Shown: positions 23,801-32,315 of the stretch, one piece after another
How the letters are laid out: each line of letters begins with the position of its first letter
Numbering within the stretch: the first letter of the stretch is position 1
Origin: a virus
Direction: 5' to 3' (one strand)
Virus record (IMG/VR): IMGVR_UViG_3300042691_017620
Location: 1-36,084 of that record
DNA length: 36,084 nt
The notes under the pieces: model-generated
Database searches by the model: none
What the model was told of the DNA's origin: nothing
What the model saw: the letters and a program-made list of their open reading frames with translations, nothing else
Position numbers and translations under genes: made by a program

Positions 23801-26513
23801 CTTTTGTTAATGTAACTTTTCTTAATGCACCATTTGAAGGAAAAACTTCACAATTTGCTATAGCAGATATGGATTGATCCGCATCAGTAAACAATAAGAT
23901 ACCATTAGAATAACCAATACCTTCATAACCAATAGTTAAACTTGTAATTGTACCACCACCATTAGAAATATTCAGATAACCATTTGAATATCCTGAACCT
24001 GAATTTGCAATCCAAATATCAGATAAGTTTGCTGAAGTTATAAGTACCGTATTTGAAACGATAGTATTAACTACTCTGAGTTCACCATTAACTGCGATTC
24101 TTGATCCTCGGGTTAGAATATTTTTTTGATTTGCAATATTAAATTTAGTGGAAAATCCTGTAACAACTACACTTCCGTTTGAAACATTAACTCTACCTGA
24201 AAGTGTAACTTCTTTTGAAGGTTGTACATCAATAGTGGAACTGAAAGAATTTGATTTCTGATATTCCGCATAATTAACAAATCCTACCGGATGTAGTAAG
24301 TCTTTAAGTATTTTTTTATACTTGTAAAATTCAATTTTAGACGAAATTACATATGAGTAATCAACATAATATTCACGACCAGCAATTTTTCGTTCTGGTG
24401 TTGACAATAAAGAATCAGAAGTTGTCCAGCGACCATCAGAAGAAAGATAAGATTGTTCAATCTGAGGAGCAAGAATTGCACCACTACCTGTAGCACTAAT
24501 TGCAGTTGCAATAGGAATAAATTGATACCCACTTCCAGGTACCAGAACTTTAATTTTAAGAATCGCACCGGGAACAAATGTAGCAGAACCTTGTAGCTGT
24601 TCGTTATCGGACGCAATAGAATCAATTTGTATATCTGCATTAGAACCACCAGCAGATGATACTGTTATTCTTGGAAAATTATTCTGTACATATCCAAAAC
24701 CACCTTTTGGATAATAATTAAATACACCAATTTTTTTATTTGTTGATGAATAAGTCCAAGGCTGTGTTACAGACATTGTTATTGGATCAGTAATTGTAGC
24801 AATTACTCTAGACTGGTTATTAATATCAATTGTGTCACCAACTTTTAATTCTGTAGTAAATTTTGTGTCAGTTCCCGATACAACAACACCACTTGTGGAT
24901 ATTGTTGCTGTACCAGAAACACGTGTATTTGCAACTTCAATTTTTTGAATATATCCATTAGCTGCAACTCTAGTTACAACGGCAGCTGCAGATTGCCCAA
25001 ATGTCATTGGTGGATTTGCACCAAAAACAATCTCATCACCAACTTCATACCCCAATCCACCATCATTAATTTTAAAACGAGCAATCGTACCTAAACTTTT
25101 TACTGTTCTAACCGCACTAGGATTACCATATGATGCACCAAATGCATCCAAAATGGGTGTCGATTCTGATGTATCAGCATACAACACCTTAACATTCGTG
25201 ATAGGTCCAACTTGTAATACATCAAATGAAAGTGAATCAATAATTCGTGTAGTTACGTTTTCACCTGTAGGAATATTTGCATTTGGGAAACCATAATCCG
25301 CAGCATTAATTCGTGTGTTTGCAGCATGTATACTTCCATTGAATGATGCAATCGTGTCTGTTGAAACTATAAATGTGTTGGCAGCATTAACTCCAGTCTG
25401 GTCAATACCATCAACGACAAAAGTAAAAACTGAATTACCGTTTCCTGAAACTAAAATACTTGAAGCATTTGTAAATGTGGCGCCACCATGAAAAACTAAA
25501 ACACGATTAATTGCACCAGAAAATACACTTTCAACAGTAGCAACAGCATTTGATGTTGCGTTACCACCATTAATAGAAACTGGATCGCCTACTTTATAGT
25601 TGAATCCAGGATTAATAATATTAACTTGTTTAACTATAGAAAATGTTGATGCACGAACATCCAATAAAATACCATCAGCATCAATAATAGGAATAGTTAC
25701 AAATTCACCGTTTAAGAAATCACCTTCTAATGAACCTGTATTGATTAACAACTCAATAGGTAATCCAAGATTCAAAGCATCAGAAATAATTCGGCGACTT
25801 GATAATTCAATAATTGCAGAGGCGCCCGAAGTTAAACCGGTAACTTTTCTATTTTGAAGTAATTTTTCATTAAAGTTCTCATAAACAACTCTGATAACCG
25901 AACCATTTGCGGGCGCAGTGTTAAAGATTATTTTACGATATTCTCGTTTTAAAAAGAAAGAATTTGATTGCTCAACATCATTAATATAAACTGCGATTTC
26001 ACTAGCTGATACAACCTGCGCTAAAATAAATTCTTTAGTTGATCCATCGCCAACATATTGTGTATAAACATCCGTATTAATACGAAGTTTATTGTCAACT
26101 ACCCATTTACTGTTGGATACTTTTAGAACATTATTACGAGGTAAAATAATATCAATATCTTCTCCAAATAACAAACGGAAAAGAAGTTTAAAAGAACTTT
26201 CACTACCTTTTATTCTATAAAGAGGTAACAAATGTTTAAAAAGAAGAGCTTTATCTGATTGGACATCTAAAGGTATAAGTGAACCGTATGTGTTGTAAAA
26301 ACTTTGTTCAAACTCTTCAATTGAATCATCAACATCAGAAATATTTTTTAGTTTCTTAGCCTGTGTAACTAAATCATTATTTTGTGTTCCCTGCTTAGTT
26401 TCCAAAAATTCATAGTAAGCCTCAAGAAAAGCTATAAATGTAGGATGTTCATCCCTAACATATTCGGGAACTTGCTGATTAACAAGTAGTGATGTTTTTA
26501 AATCTGTTGTCAT
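20895..26513 (-). CDS. 7: Baseplate wedge protein gp7 homologue with giant beta-repeat extension
   Basis: 1872 residues; T4 gp7 has about 1032. Residues 16-125 (EYVRDEHPTFIAFLEAYYEF, KGSESSFKLLFRLLFGEDID) align by eye with the second half of T4 gp7 (SNFEAFCEAYIQYL, KGIEASYKFLFKVLYNEEVE). Residues 713-750 (AGREYYVDYSY, KILKDLLHPVGF) match T4 gp7 near FVHPVGF. gp7 is the wedge scaffold that binds gp10, gp8 and gp6. The N-terminal propeller-like half of T4 gp7 is absent. Residues about 755-1872 are extra: GSGYSNGYLN-type repeats and six copies of a roughly 70-residue module (ITANTGATGVNSFVIFTGGG core). The start overlaps the gp6 stop by one base (TAATG). Position between gp6 and gp8 supports the call. 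Confidence 0.88.
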   Translation of the reverse strand: MTTDLKTSLLVNQQVPEYVRDEHPTFIAFLEAYYEFLETKQGTQNNDLVTQAKKLKNISDVDDSIEEFEQSFYNTYGSLIPLDVQSDKALLFKHLLPLYRIKGSESSFKLLFRLLFGEDIDIILPRNNVLKVSNSKWVVDNKLRINTDVYTQYVGDGSTKEFILAQVVSASEIAVYINDVEQSNSFFLKREYRKIIFNTAPANGSVIRVVYENFNEKLLQNRKVTGLTSGASAIIELSSRRIISDALNLGLPIELLINTGSLEGDFLNGEFVTIPIIDADGILLDVRASTFSIVKQVNIINPGFNYKVGDPVSINGGNATSNAVATVESVFSGAINRVLVFHGGATFTNASSILVSGNGNSVFTFVVDGIDQTGVNAANTFIVSTDTIASFNGSIHAANTRINAADYGFPNANIPTGENVTTRIIDSLSFDVLQVGPITNVKVLYADTSESTPILDAFGASYGNPSAVRTVKSLGTIARFKINDGGLGYEVGDEIVFGANPPMTFGQSAAAVVTRVAANGYIQKIEVANTRVSGTATISTSGVVVSGTDTKFTTELKVGDTIDINNQSRVIATITDPITMSVTQPWTYSSTNKKIGVFNYYPKGGFGYVQNNFPRITVSSAGGSNADIQIDSIASDNEQLQGSATFVPGAILKIKVLVPGSGYQFIPIATAISATGSGAILAPQIEQSYLSSDGRWTTSDSLLSTPERKIAGREYYVDYSYVISSKIEFYKYKKILKDLLHPVGFVNYAEYQKSNSFSSTIDVQPSKEVTLSGRVNVSNGSVVVTGFSTKFNIANQKNILTRGSRIAVNGELRVVNTIVSNTVLITSANLSDIWIANSGSGYSNGYLNISNGGGTITSLTIGYEGIGYSNGILLFTDADQSISAIANCEVFPSNGALRKVTLTKGGLFSNRPIASPDSYPANVIYANTITITNPGAGYSNGFLNFSDGDPLRIPRVNIEVYPSNGGIRTILTTGIDPGLYRGPGFPTVTPNTSPNVVVSNVITTSNGLGHSNGVLTFTGGGTSNRAAQVAVEVNANGSIVSTTILDSGLYTSAVNVASITANTGATGVNSFVIFTGGGTGNTAANARIFVNTAGYIVNVVVDANGTYTSLPTATVNTGNGILTITGNPTIYATVNNTPKHLLSIASNTVTLFNVTNVSANAAAVGANGYVTFTGGGISNVAANAQIYVNTAGYILNVVITSNGSYTSTPTAIIPTSFNVTNITANTGATGKNSFVVFTEGGSYITPANARIFVNTAGYIINVVITSNGSYTSAPIATPNTGNGVLTVTTNTVFTNASLTVTTNTRFSNTPGRAIANGYLVFTGGSPVINANVSYEVFPNTGAIRSFTINQVGLYRTTPNVAPNSVPYSITEVYPTDGGSGYANGYIILQGGEPMMNGNTSINDFTLNVVSIIANSGAVGVNSFVIFSGGGESNTPANARIFVNTQNYIVNVVVNANGTYSGPPTATVNTGNGVLTISSNISSNANTGYATTNANVQIIVNSTGAIIRTIITNVGLYANVFNVNLNGAVESIVANSGARTVNSWITLSNPRTYGNTRLNSNVANARIFVNTAGYVVNVAVFANGIYYGTPIVTNLRYYENTVSVPSGSGGLNGQTSNAAFTITMGPSTIYAANGVSQNGSGARFRISYNANTLNVANIAATLISNTLYTATFALTANSNSTTNAAFTVYPVSNVQTVANITVGFTGQNTPANVSVQVDANGSIQKLTINTQGNYYYPPDITPNSAGFITSVTANSGAVGVNSFVIFTGGGTSNVAANARIFVNTEGYIVNVVITSNGTYTSTPTATPNTGNGVLTVIRSGVDADLRINNKGIFTQTANNQPLVVFKKDPVVFTTEDSNYMIATEKGAIIILES
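21069..23345 (-). repeat. Region with six about 70-residue beta modules in gp7
   Basis: Modules lie at gp7 residues about 1057-1125, 1154-1215, 1219-1287, 1409-1477, 1528-1600 (diverged) and 1746-1815. Consensus elements are SFVIFTGGG, AANARIFVNTAGYIVNVV, NGTYTSxPTAT and NTGNGVLTV. Other beta repeats separate them. Confidence 0.85.
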
Positions 26514-28570
26514 TATACAGTTTCTAAGATCGTACTAATAGAAGTTGCATCATCTTGGTCTAATGTAATGATAACATTTTTATAAGTTCCAATAATACCT
26601 TTATCCGATTCAATGGTCAATCTCATATCTCCATCAATTGAACTTACTGAATTGATTAAAATGTTCTTAATATAAATTATACCATCATCATAATCTATTG
26701 TACCAGCTGCATCATTTATGATCTGTCTTTCCGCATTCTGATCAAAATATACGACTCTTACTGTACCAATTCTTGCATCAACCGAAGCAATAGCCTGAGC
26801 TCCATATCCACCACCACCACTAATTTGTACGGTAGCTTTAGTATATTCAATACCTGGTTTTGTTATGATAATTTCTTTAATTTTACCATTAACAATTGTT
26901 GCGATTGCTTCCGCACCATAACCATCACCTAGAATAGTAATAGTGGGATTTGAAGTGTATCCAACACCACCATTTAAAACGGCAATAGAAGAAACACCAG
27001 TATATGATTGTGGTGTTTCTTCAAAAATAACTTCTCTCTCAATACCTTGAGAATCATACACCTTAAATTGAGTAGAGGTCATCTTATTTGTAATTGTACC
27101 TCTATGTAGAGGAACACCAAAAATAATATTATAAGATTTACTTGCATTTAAAGTTGGTTTAAATCTTTTTTGCAATTTAATGACGGTTTGAGATCCAATG
27201 ATTGCATTTGTATCTGTATTATCAATCGCATCCTGTAATCTAGATAGAATAAATTTTGAATCAAACCTATCTAAATTTTGTGTTTTGTAATTTAAAATAG
27301 AACTGCGAATGGCAGAAGTTAATTGATCTTTAGTTAAAATGGTTTTTTTAGGATCATATGAAACTTCAGAATTTATTAATAGGTATAAGAATTCTGGATC
27401 ACGAATAATTGTTTGTACCGCTACAACAGCTTTTGGTGTAATAATTTCATCAATAATTCTTTGTTTCTCAATATCAGAAAGGTAATAGTTTTGTTTAGGT
27501 TTTAATGAAACAAAAACACGACCAAAAACTGGAGGAGTTTCATCTTCTCCACCCCAAACGGAAACTGATTCTACCGCAGGATAATTTTTTTTAATATATG
27601 AGGCATAATCATTGAATGTAATCAAACGATTTTGAGTTGTAAACTGAAGAGGAGCAGCAGATTTAATTTCATCTACAGACTCACGTTCAGATCCGCCTGC
27701 AGCTTGACTTATAGGGTTAATAGTAAAGTCTGTTAAAGAATTACCCAAAGAATCTGATAACGTTCCCGTTGCCACAAAATTATTTGCTTTGTTTGCTGCA
27801 TCTCCATTGGTAATTAAATAACTTAAAGATACAATATTACCATTTGTTATTGATTTACCAATAATATTATTTCCAAAATAGACGCTATATTTTTCTCCCC
27901 TATCTTCCTGTAGATAGAACACTGGAGAAGTCGTTGAAACATTACTTGCATCTGTGCCTTTTATAAATGTTTCAATCGTTGTATTACTTGATGATGCCTG
28001 TACAGTTAAAGAAATAGTAGAAACATCTACATCAGAATCGGGTATTGAAAATATTTGTTTTGGATTTGTTTGCTGATCGTATGTGTAATTATATGTTACC
28101 AACTGTCCTTCATATATTGGCAATTCCAAAAATGTAAAATCTGTATTGGATTTCGTAACTGTCGTTTCTTCAAGAGTTACGAAATTATAACTGACACCAT
28201 CAATCTCATTGGATAAAAAACTGAAACCTTTTGGTATAGTTACAGTTGATAAAGTATTTGAACTAGTAGAAACGGTAAAATTTAAAGTTGCAGAAGCGGC
28301 TTTGCGAGAATAAGGTACATAACCTAAAACTTTTGCGTGAGAGATAACTGAATCTCTTAATAAGGCAGTATCCATAAATGCTTCGTTTGCAACCATATTC
28401 AAATAATAAGCATTGTAATGAGTATTATAGGCTAGAATATCTAGCAACACATTTAGACCAGAGCCTTCAAAATCATAGTCTGTAAATTCAGATTGCGCTT
28501 GTAAAAATGTTTTTAAATTCTGCTTGATTGTATCAAAATCAAGTTCAGTTACTCTTAGACGATCTGTCAT
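26513..28570 (-). CDS. 6: Baseplate wedge protein gp6 (baseplate J-like)
   Basis: 685 residues, close to T4 gp6 (about 660). The N-terminus (LDFDTIKQNLKTFLQAQSEF, DYDFEGSGLNVLLDILAYNT, HYNAYYLNMVANEAFMDTA) is the conserved gp6 opening. The AAPLQFTTQNRLITFNDYAS/YIKKNYPAVESVSVWGGED stretch at about 305-345 is the baseplate-J core. gp6 dimers form the continuous inner ring that ties the six wedges together. A GVGYTSNPTITI/GAEAIATI beta insert at about 523-597 resembles the GxGY repeats of gp7 and gp8. Coupled to gp25 by a 1-nt gap (TAAAATG) and to gp7 by TAATG. Confidence 0.95.
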   Translation of the reverse strand: MTDRLRVTELDFDTIKQNLKTFLQAQSEFTDYDFEGSGLNVLLDILAYNTHYNAYYLNMVANEAFMDTALLRDSVISHAKVLGYVPYSRKAASATLNFTVSTSSNTLSTVTIPKGFSFLSNEIDGVSYNFVTLEETTVTKSNTDFTFLELPIYEGQLVTYNYTYDQQTNPKQIFSIPDSDVDVSTISLTVQASSSNTTIETFIKGTDASNVSTTSPVFYLQEDRGEKYSVYFGNNIIGKSITNGNIVSLSYLITNGDAANKANNFVATGTLSDSLGNSLTDFTINPISQAAGGSERESVDEIKSAAPLQFTTQNRLITFNDYASYIKKNYPAVESVSVWGGEDETPPVFGRVFVSLKPKQNYYLSDIEKQRIIDEIITPKAVVAVQTIIRDPEFLYLLINSEVSYDPKKTILTKDQLTSAIRSSILNYKTQNLDRFDSKFILSRLQDAIDNTDTNAIIGSQTVIKLQKRFKPTLNASKSYNIIFGVPLHRGTITNKMTSTQFKVYDSQGIEREVIFEETPQSYTGVSSIAVLNGGVGYTSNPTITILGDGYGAEAIATIVNGKIKEIIITKPGIEYTKATVQISGGGGYGAQAIASVDARIGTVRVVYFDQNAERQIINDAAGTIDYDDGIIYIKNILINSVSSIDGDMRLTIESDKGIIGTYKNVIITLDQDDATSISTILETV

Positions 28571-28571
28571 T

Positions 28572-28994
28572 TTATCTTATACGCTCTAAAAAGAAGTTAA
28601 TCGTTATTGGATTTGGAGAGTTGATGATGAAAAACACCATTCTAACTTTATATCCATTCTCATCGGGTGCTGGTATAGCAGTAATAGATTCAATTGCCAC
28701 CCTAGGTTCATAATTTTTTATTGTTTCACTTAATTTTCTTTCAATTGATGCACCAAAAACCGAATCAACAGGTTCAAATAATAGTCCTCTAATACCTGCA
28801 CCAAAGTCTGGTTGAAATGGTTTCTCATAAAAATTAGTGGAAACTAAGTTCTTGACTGCATTAATGATCGCTTTTTCATTGTAATGTCTACTCACATCTT
28901 TTCTAATAGGATGTGAAGTGAAGTTCAGGTCAAGGTCTTTGAATGACCTTTCTGCGGTAATTGTTGGATCATTTGAAGTAATTTTTGTTGACAT
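28572..28994 (-). CDS. 25: Baseplate wedge protein gp25 (GPW/gp25 family)
   Basis: 140 residues, near T4 gp25 size. The family signature PDFGAGIRGLLFEPVD lies at about 62-77, preceded by the HYNEKAIINAVKNLVSTNFY helix and followed by RVAIESI and a hydrophobic strand (VRMVFFIINSPNPITINFFL). gp25 sits in the inner baseplate beside gp6 and gp53 and is thought to initiate sheath assembly. An AATAAATA octamer lies 4 nt before the ATG. A GGAGG stretch is present but 15-16 nt away, too far for a normal ribosome site. Confidence 0.95.
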   Translation of the reverse strand: MSTKITSNDPTITAERSFKDLDLNFTSHPIRKDVSRHYNEKAIINAVKNLVSTNFYEKPFQPDFGAGIRGLLFEPVDSVFGASIERKLSETIKNYEPRVAIESITAIPAPDENGYKVRMVFFIINSPNPITINFFLERIR

Positions 28995-28998
28995 CGTT

Positions 28999-29006
28999 TA
29001 TTTATT
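28999..29006 (-). promoter_or_regulatory. Late-promoter-like octamer AATAAATA before gp25
   Basis: Minus strand AATAAATA, 4 nt before the gp25 ATG at 28994 and touching the stop of the PAAR gene. If functional, transcription would begin at about the start codon. Confidence 0.4.
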
Positions 29007-29299
29007 CAACCTCCAGCAAAAACATTACCAGAACCGGATGCCACAGCAGTACATCCTGAAATACTGTCTCCTACTCTTCCAGCGCCAAGTCCTTGCACTT
29101 TAACGGTGGACGAACCAGAAGATATACTGGCAGCATGAACCGAACATGGATTACCACCTGGAATTAAATGAGGAGTATTTGTGTGACTCTGACAACTCCA
29201 AGGTATTCCATTTACAAATACCTTTGAAGCTCCTTGAGCCCTTGCCGGTGTTGAGCAATGAGTGATATCTGTATCTCCAATTCTAGTTGCTGCTGGCAT
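29006..29299 (-). CDS. PAAR-domain tail spike tip protein (gp5.4-like)
   Basis: 97 residues. MPAATRIGDTDITHCSTPAR, a GSSTVKVQGLGAGRVGDSIS middle and a GSGNVFAGG end are the PAAR-repeat pattern. Potential metal ligands at His14, His39, His55 and Cys83 fit the usual zinc site that sharpens the cone. PAAR proteins cap the trimeric gp5 beta-helix and form the membrane-piercing point. Strong AGGAG ribosome site. It sits between gp5 and gp25. Confidence 0.92.
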   Translation of the reverse strand: MPAATRIGDTDITHCSTPARAQGASKVFVNGIPWSCQSHTNTPHLIPGGNPCSVHAASISSGSSTVKVQGLGAGRVGDSISGCTAVASGSGNVFAGG

Positions 29300-29308
29300 T
29301 AATTTCTC

Positions 29309-29893
29309 CTATGTGAAACCCGGTGGATCGGAACTATAACCCGGTGTTATTATATTACCCGATGCATCTGTAACAACTCTATTAGGTGATATAGATTGCA
29401 TTATACTCTGTAACCTAGTAAATTGTCTTGTTGGTATCAAACTTACTTTTTGTGTAGTCGTTGTTGGAGTGCCTCCAGTAAATGTATAGATTACAGTTTT
29501 TTCTGGTGACCTATCAGGATAAAATTTAATAATTTGATCCCATTTTACTCCTTTTTCTGCAATTAATTGATCATATAATTGATAAGTTAATTGTTCAAAA
29601 TCTTCTGATGAAGAAATATAATTTTTAGTATTAATTGCAATAAATTCATCTTCTGTCGCCAAATCAGAACTGTATTGTCCAGTTAATGTAAAAGTCGTTG
29701 TATACATTTGTGTAAGAGGATCAGTTAATACACAACTAGTATTTGACATAGTTACACTAGAGATAGATTTACCATCAACTGTAGCGCCAACATATGTTAT
29801 TACTATTGGATTGACTAAAGCAGATGCAGTTATGGTAACGGTTTCACCTGCGGGCACATCTACAAATTGTCTACCATACGTTGATAGAGTCAC
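29309..29893 (-). CDS. Hypothetical protein between hub and PAAR, 194 aa, GTG start
   Basis: Starts at GTG (29891-29893), whose GTGA overlaps the stop of the preceding 65-aa gene by 4 nt. Residues 1-100 look beta-rich (YGRQFVDVPAGETVTITASA, VTMSNTSCVL). The middle is more helical (EDFEQLTYQLYDQLIAEKGV KWDQ), then YTFTGGTPTTTTQKVSLIPT. No known family is recognised. The position between gp5 and the PAAR tip, in a tightly coupled run of baseplate genes, suggests a hub or spike accessory protein or chaperone. That is an inference from location only. Confidence 0.5.
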   Translation of the reverse strand: MTLSTYGRQFVDVPAGETVTITASALVNPIVITYVGATVDGKSISSVTMSNTSCVLTDPLTQMYTTTFTLTGQYSSDLATEDEFIAINTKNYISSSEDFEQLTYQLYDQLIAEKGVKWDQIIKFYPDRSPEKTVIYTFTGGTPTTTTQKVSLIPTRQFTRLQSIMQSISPNRVVTDASGNIITPGYSSDPPGFT

Positions 29894-30087
29894 TTTGTTT
29901 CTCTACTCATCAATTCTTTAAACCTTGGCATCCAAGATTCTATCTCCTCATGTTCCTTTTCTGTGTGTGGAGGAGGAGGCATATACGGATTAAACTTGAT
30001 TACATTATCAAATTTTTCTGGAATATCTTCCCAGTTAGTGTAGGTTTTTAATTTACCTTTTACTAAAATAATGAATTCGTGTTTCAT
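29890..30087 (-). CDS. Small conserved hypothetical protein, 65 aa
   Basis: MKHEFIILVKGKLKTYTNWE, then DIPEKFDNVIKFNPYMPPPP and a charged tail HTEKEHEEIESWMPRF. An N-terminal beta hairpin, a proline run and a short acidic helix can be seen. It starts 1 nt after the gp5 stop (TAATATG) and overlaps the next gene by 4 nt, so it is translated as part of the hub operon. Similar tiny proteins sit at this place in aquatic T4-like phages. Function unknown; no signal peptide or membrane segment. Confidence 0.6.
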   Translation of the reverse strand: MKHEFIILVKGKLKTYTNWEDIPEKFDNVIKFNPYMPPPPHTEKEHEEIESWMPRFKELMSRETK

Positions 30088-30088
30088 A

Positions 30089-30979
30089 TTAGTTCAAATC
30101 AATGCGTGGTGCTTTAAATGACATATTTCCACCTGATGTTATCTTACATGTGCCACTAATATCTGCTTGAAAACTGCCGCCAACTTTAAGAGTTGCGTTT
30201 TTACCCACATCTACAGTGGCATTTCCATCAATAAAAACTGTAACATCACCCTTCACATATACTTGTTCATTGCCAATTACAACTTCAAACTTATTGCGTT
30301 GTATTCTTTCTGAACGGTCACCCAATGGACCATACTCAACATAAGAACCCGAGCGATGATATAGATGTATTCGTTCAGCATCTTTGGTATCATCAAACTC
30401 TAATGCATGTCCAGATTCAGATTCATACACATTGTTGTATGGATACTTGGCAGCATAATACGAATCTGGTTCAACTTTGCTTGCCTTCTTTGTTTTCTTT
30501 GCTGCATTAATTGCTGATGGATAATCAGAATCGTTTCTTGCTAAACGTGATGTTGTTGGTTCATCTAACTTTCTTGGATAATTTGTAGCAGACTCATCAG
30601 GCTTTACAGGTGCTGCCGCAAGTTCAGAAGATGTTCTGGGATCACAAAAGCCTTGCTGCGGATTTCCAGCAGATAACGGAATGCCTGGAAGTGTGCCTAT
30701 AATAATTGGATCTTGTCCATTATTACCATCAGAAAAGAAACCTACTACCATATCAGACTGTCTTGGTGGATATGGATTAGCATTATTTGTTGGTAGCATC
30801 ACTTGCGCCCACGGTAGTGAATCTGTGGGCAGCAATGCTTTATTCTCAGTATGCCAACCAACACAACGTACACGGCACCGACCTAATTTCAATGGATCAT
30901 TGATTGCCTCAACGACACCAACGAACCAAATGAATCCGTTTTTACCAGCAAAGTCTTTATTATCTTCAGTATGATCCAT
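30089..30979 (-). CDS. 5: Baseplate hub/spike protein gp5 homologue without lysozyme domain
   Basis: 296 residues, against about 575 in T4 gp5. Residues 12-105 (NGFIWFVGVVEAINDPLKLG, RCRVRCVGWH, PWAQVMLP, DMVVGFFSDGN, DPIIIGTLPGIP) are the gp5/VgrG OB-fold. Residues about 185-296 (GHALEFDD, RIHLYHRSGSYVEYGPLGDR, VYVKGDVTVFIDGNATVDVG, then GGNMSFKAP) form the beta-helical needle. The linker between them (about 110-180) is low-complexity and has no T4-lysozyme catalytic motif. It trimerises below the gp27-like hub and carries the PAAR tip. The start overlaps the hub gene by 14 nt. Confidence 0.92.
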   Translation of the reverse strand: MDHTEDNKDFAGKNGFIWFVGVVEAINDPLKLGRCRVRCVGWHTENKALLPTDSLPWAQVMLPTNNANPYPPRQSDMVVGFFSDGNNGQDPIIIGTLPGIPLSAGNPQQGFCDPRTSSELAAAPVKPDESATNYPRKLDEPTTSRLARNDSDYPSAINAAKKTKKASKVEPDSYYAAKYPYNNVYESESGHALEFDDTKDAERIHLYHRSGSYVEYGPLGDRSERIQRNKFEVVIGNEQVYVKGDVTVFIDGNATVDVGKNATLKVGGSFQADISGTCKITSGGNMSFKAPRIDLN

Positions 30980-32315
30980 AGGTCTTTATTGCTTGATTTT
31001 GATCTGCCACACCCTGTGGTATAAATCCAAGTTCGTTAGATGTTGTTGCAACTTCTAAAATCGTTTCATGTTTCTCAAATCCAATAATATGACGAGTAGC
31101 AATAATCAAATACTTACCACTCAATCCACGATCTTCATTATCATCATCACCAGATTCTTTTATAGAAAAATCAGGTATTCTCATGTTCAGATTAAATCCC
31201 GATGTCAATTGAAAATTACCAGGCATAACTAACTTGATTCTTTTATTCATCAAGTTGGTCATAACAGCTTTACGTTGAAATACAAAATCTTCTTGTGTCT
31301 CAACTTTTGATATTGACGTTGGGTCGTATTTCTTCACATAGTTACTATATCTTCTATTAGCACCAAACGTACTCACAGTTTTTTTGGAATTGTATGCTTC
31401 AGTTGCTAATTCACCACCACGGTTAGTAGATTGTGCTAAGTTCGGAGTTTTATTACCATGCTTCATTGCATTGTAATGATCTTCAAATCCTATCTTTTTT
31501 GTTCCAATCGATCTAGTGATAGGATCAAATCCAATAAATGTACCTGCATTTACACCAGATCGTGTTTGTTCTATTTTGTCGGTCTGACTAATTACTTCAT
31601 AACTTCTTGGACTCAATAAATCACTTACCGCATTTTCATTATTCAAATTTTTTGCCGAAAATCTTATATTGAATAAACTATCTTGTGATAATAATGTGGA
31701 TAGAGATGCATAGTTATATCCAAGATTGTTCTCAAAGAACACATAGTTCGGCGACTTCTTTTCATCTATCGATCTTTTAGCACACCACTCAATTGCCTCA
31801 AGAGGTTTTAGATTTGGTATAACAATATCACGAATACCTGAAGTATTCTCAAATACACCATTCAGTTTAGTGCTTGGTGCCTTAAGATAGTTTACCAGTA
31901 TCTTTTGAACGATATCGGTATAAGTTGTTTTATATGCTTGATTAATTCTTTGCTGATCTGAGAAAATAAATTCATCAGACACAAATTCCAAATTATATGT
32001 CTCACTGTTTTGAGTTAGATTCTTACGCTCGGATTGCTTGTATATTCTAAATGCCTTCTTCAAACGGAATGAAGCAGAATCGGTATCTTTACCAATGTTT
32101 ACCAGCAACACTTCCGAGCCATCAAAAATAAGTTTACCAGAAAGACCTATCGAATCATTAATACTTATGATGCCTGTTATGACAGGAGAAAGGATAGAAT
32201 CGAAGATGTTTATCTCTTCATACGCTTTAGAAATATCTAATACGCCTTTTTTCGTAACTATGGAAAGTTCATTTAGATTAAATCTTGATGCTTGTTGTGG
32301 GATAGATAAAGACAT
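30966..32315 (-). CDS. 27: Baseplate hub protein, gp27-like
   Basis: 449 residues (T4 gp27 has about 391). SIVTKKGVLDISKAYEEINI, DSILSPVITGIISINDSIGL and FDGSEVLLVNIG match the first hub domain. TYTDIVQKILVNYL, then IVIPNLKPLEAIEWCAKRSI is the phage hub (gpD/gp27-like) pattern. The C-terminal GKYLIIATRHII with ETILEVATTS is the last hub strand pair. A gp27-type trimer sits between the tail tube and gp5. It overlaps gp53 by TAATG and gp5 by 14 nt, fitting hub co-assembly. T4 keeps gene 27 elsewhere; here it is in the gp53-gp5 run, as in other aquatic T4-like phages. Confidence 0.8.
   Translation of the reverse strand: MSLSIPQQASRFNLNELSIVTKKGVLDISKAYEEINIFDSILSPVITGIISINDSIGLSGKLIFDGSEVLLVNIGKDTDSASFRLKKAFRIYKQSERKNLTQNSETYNLEFVSDEFIFSDQQRINQAYKTTYTDIVQKILVNYLKAPSTKLNGVFENTSGIRDIVIPNLKPLEAIEWCAKRSIDEKKSPNYVFFENNLGYNYASLSTLLSQDSLFNIRFSAKNLNNENAVSDLLSPRSYEVISQTDKIEQTRSGVNAGTFIGFDPITRSIGTKKIGFEDHYNAMKHGNKTPNLAQSTNRGGELATEAYNSKKTVSTFGANRRYSNYVKKYDPTSISKVETQEDFVFQRKAVMTNLMNKRIKLVMPGNFQLTSGFNLNMRIPDFSIKESGDDDNEDRGLSGKYLIIATRHIIGFEKHETILEVATTSNELGFIPQGVADQNQAIKTYGSY

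Noticed and set aside
30089-30979. Lysozyme domain in gp5
   Set aside because: The segment between the OB-fold and the beta-helix is a low-complexity Lys/Ser/Pro-rich linker without the T4-lysozyme catalytic pattern, and the length is too short.
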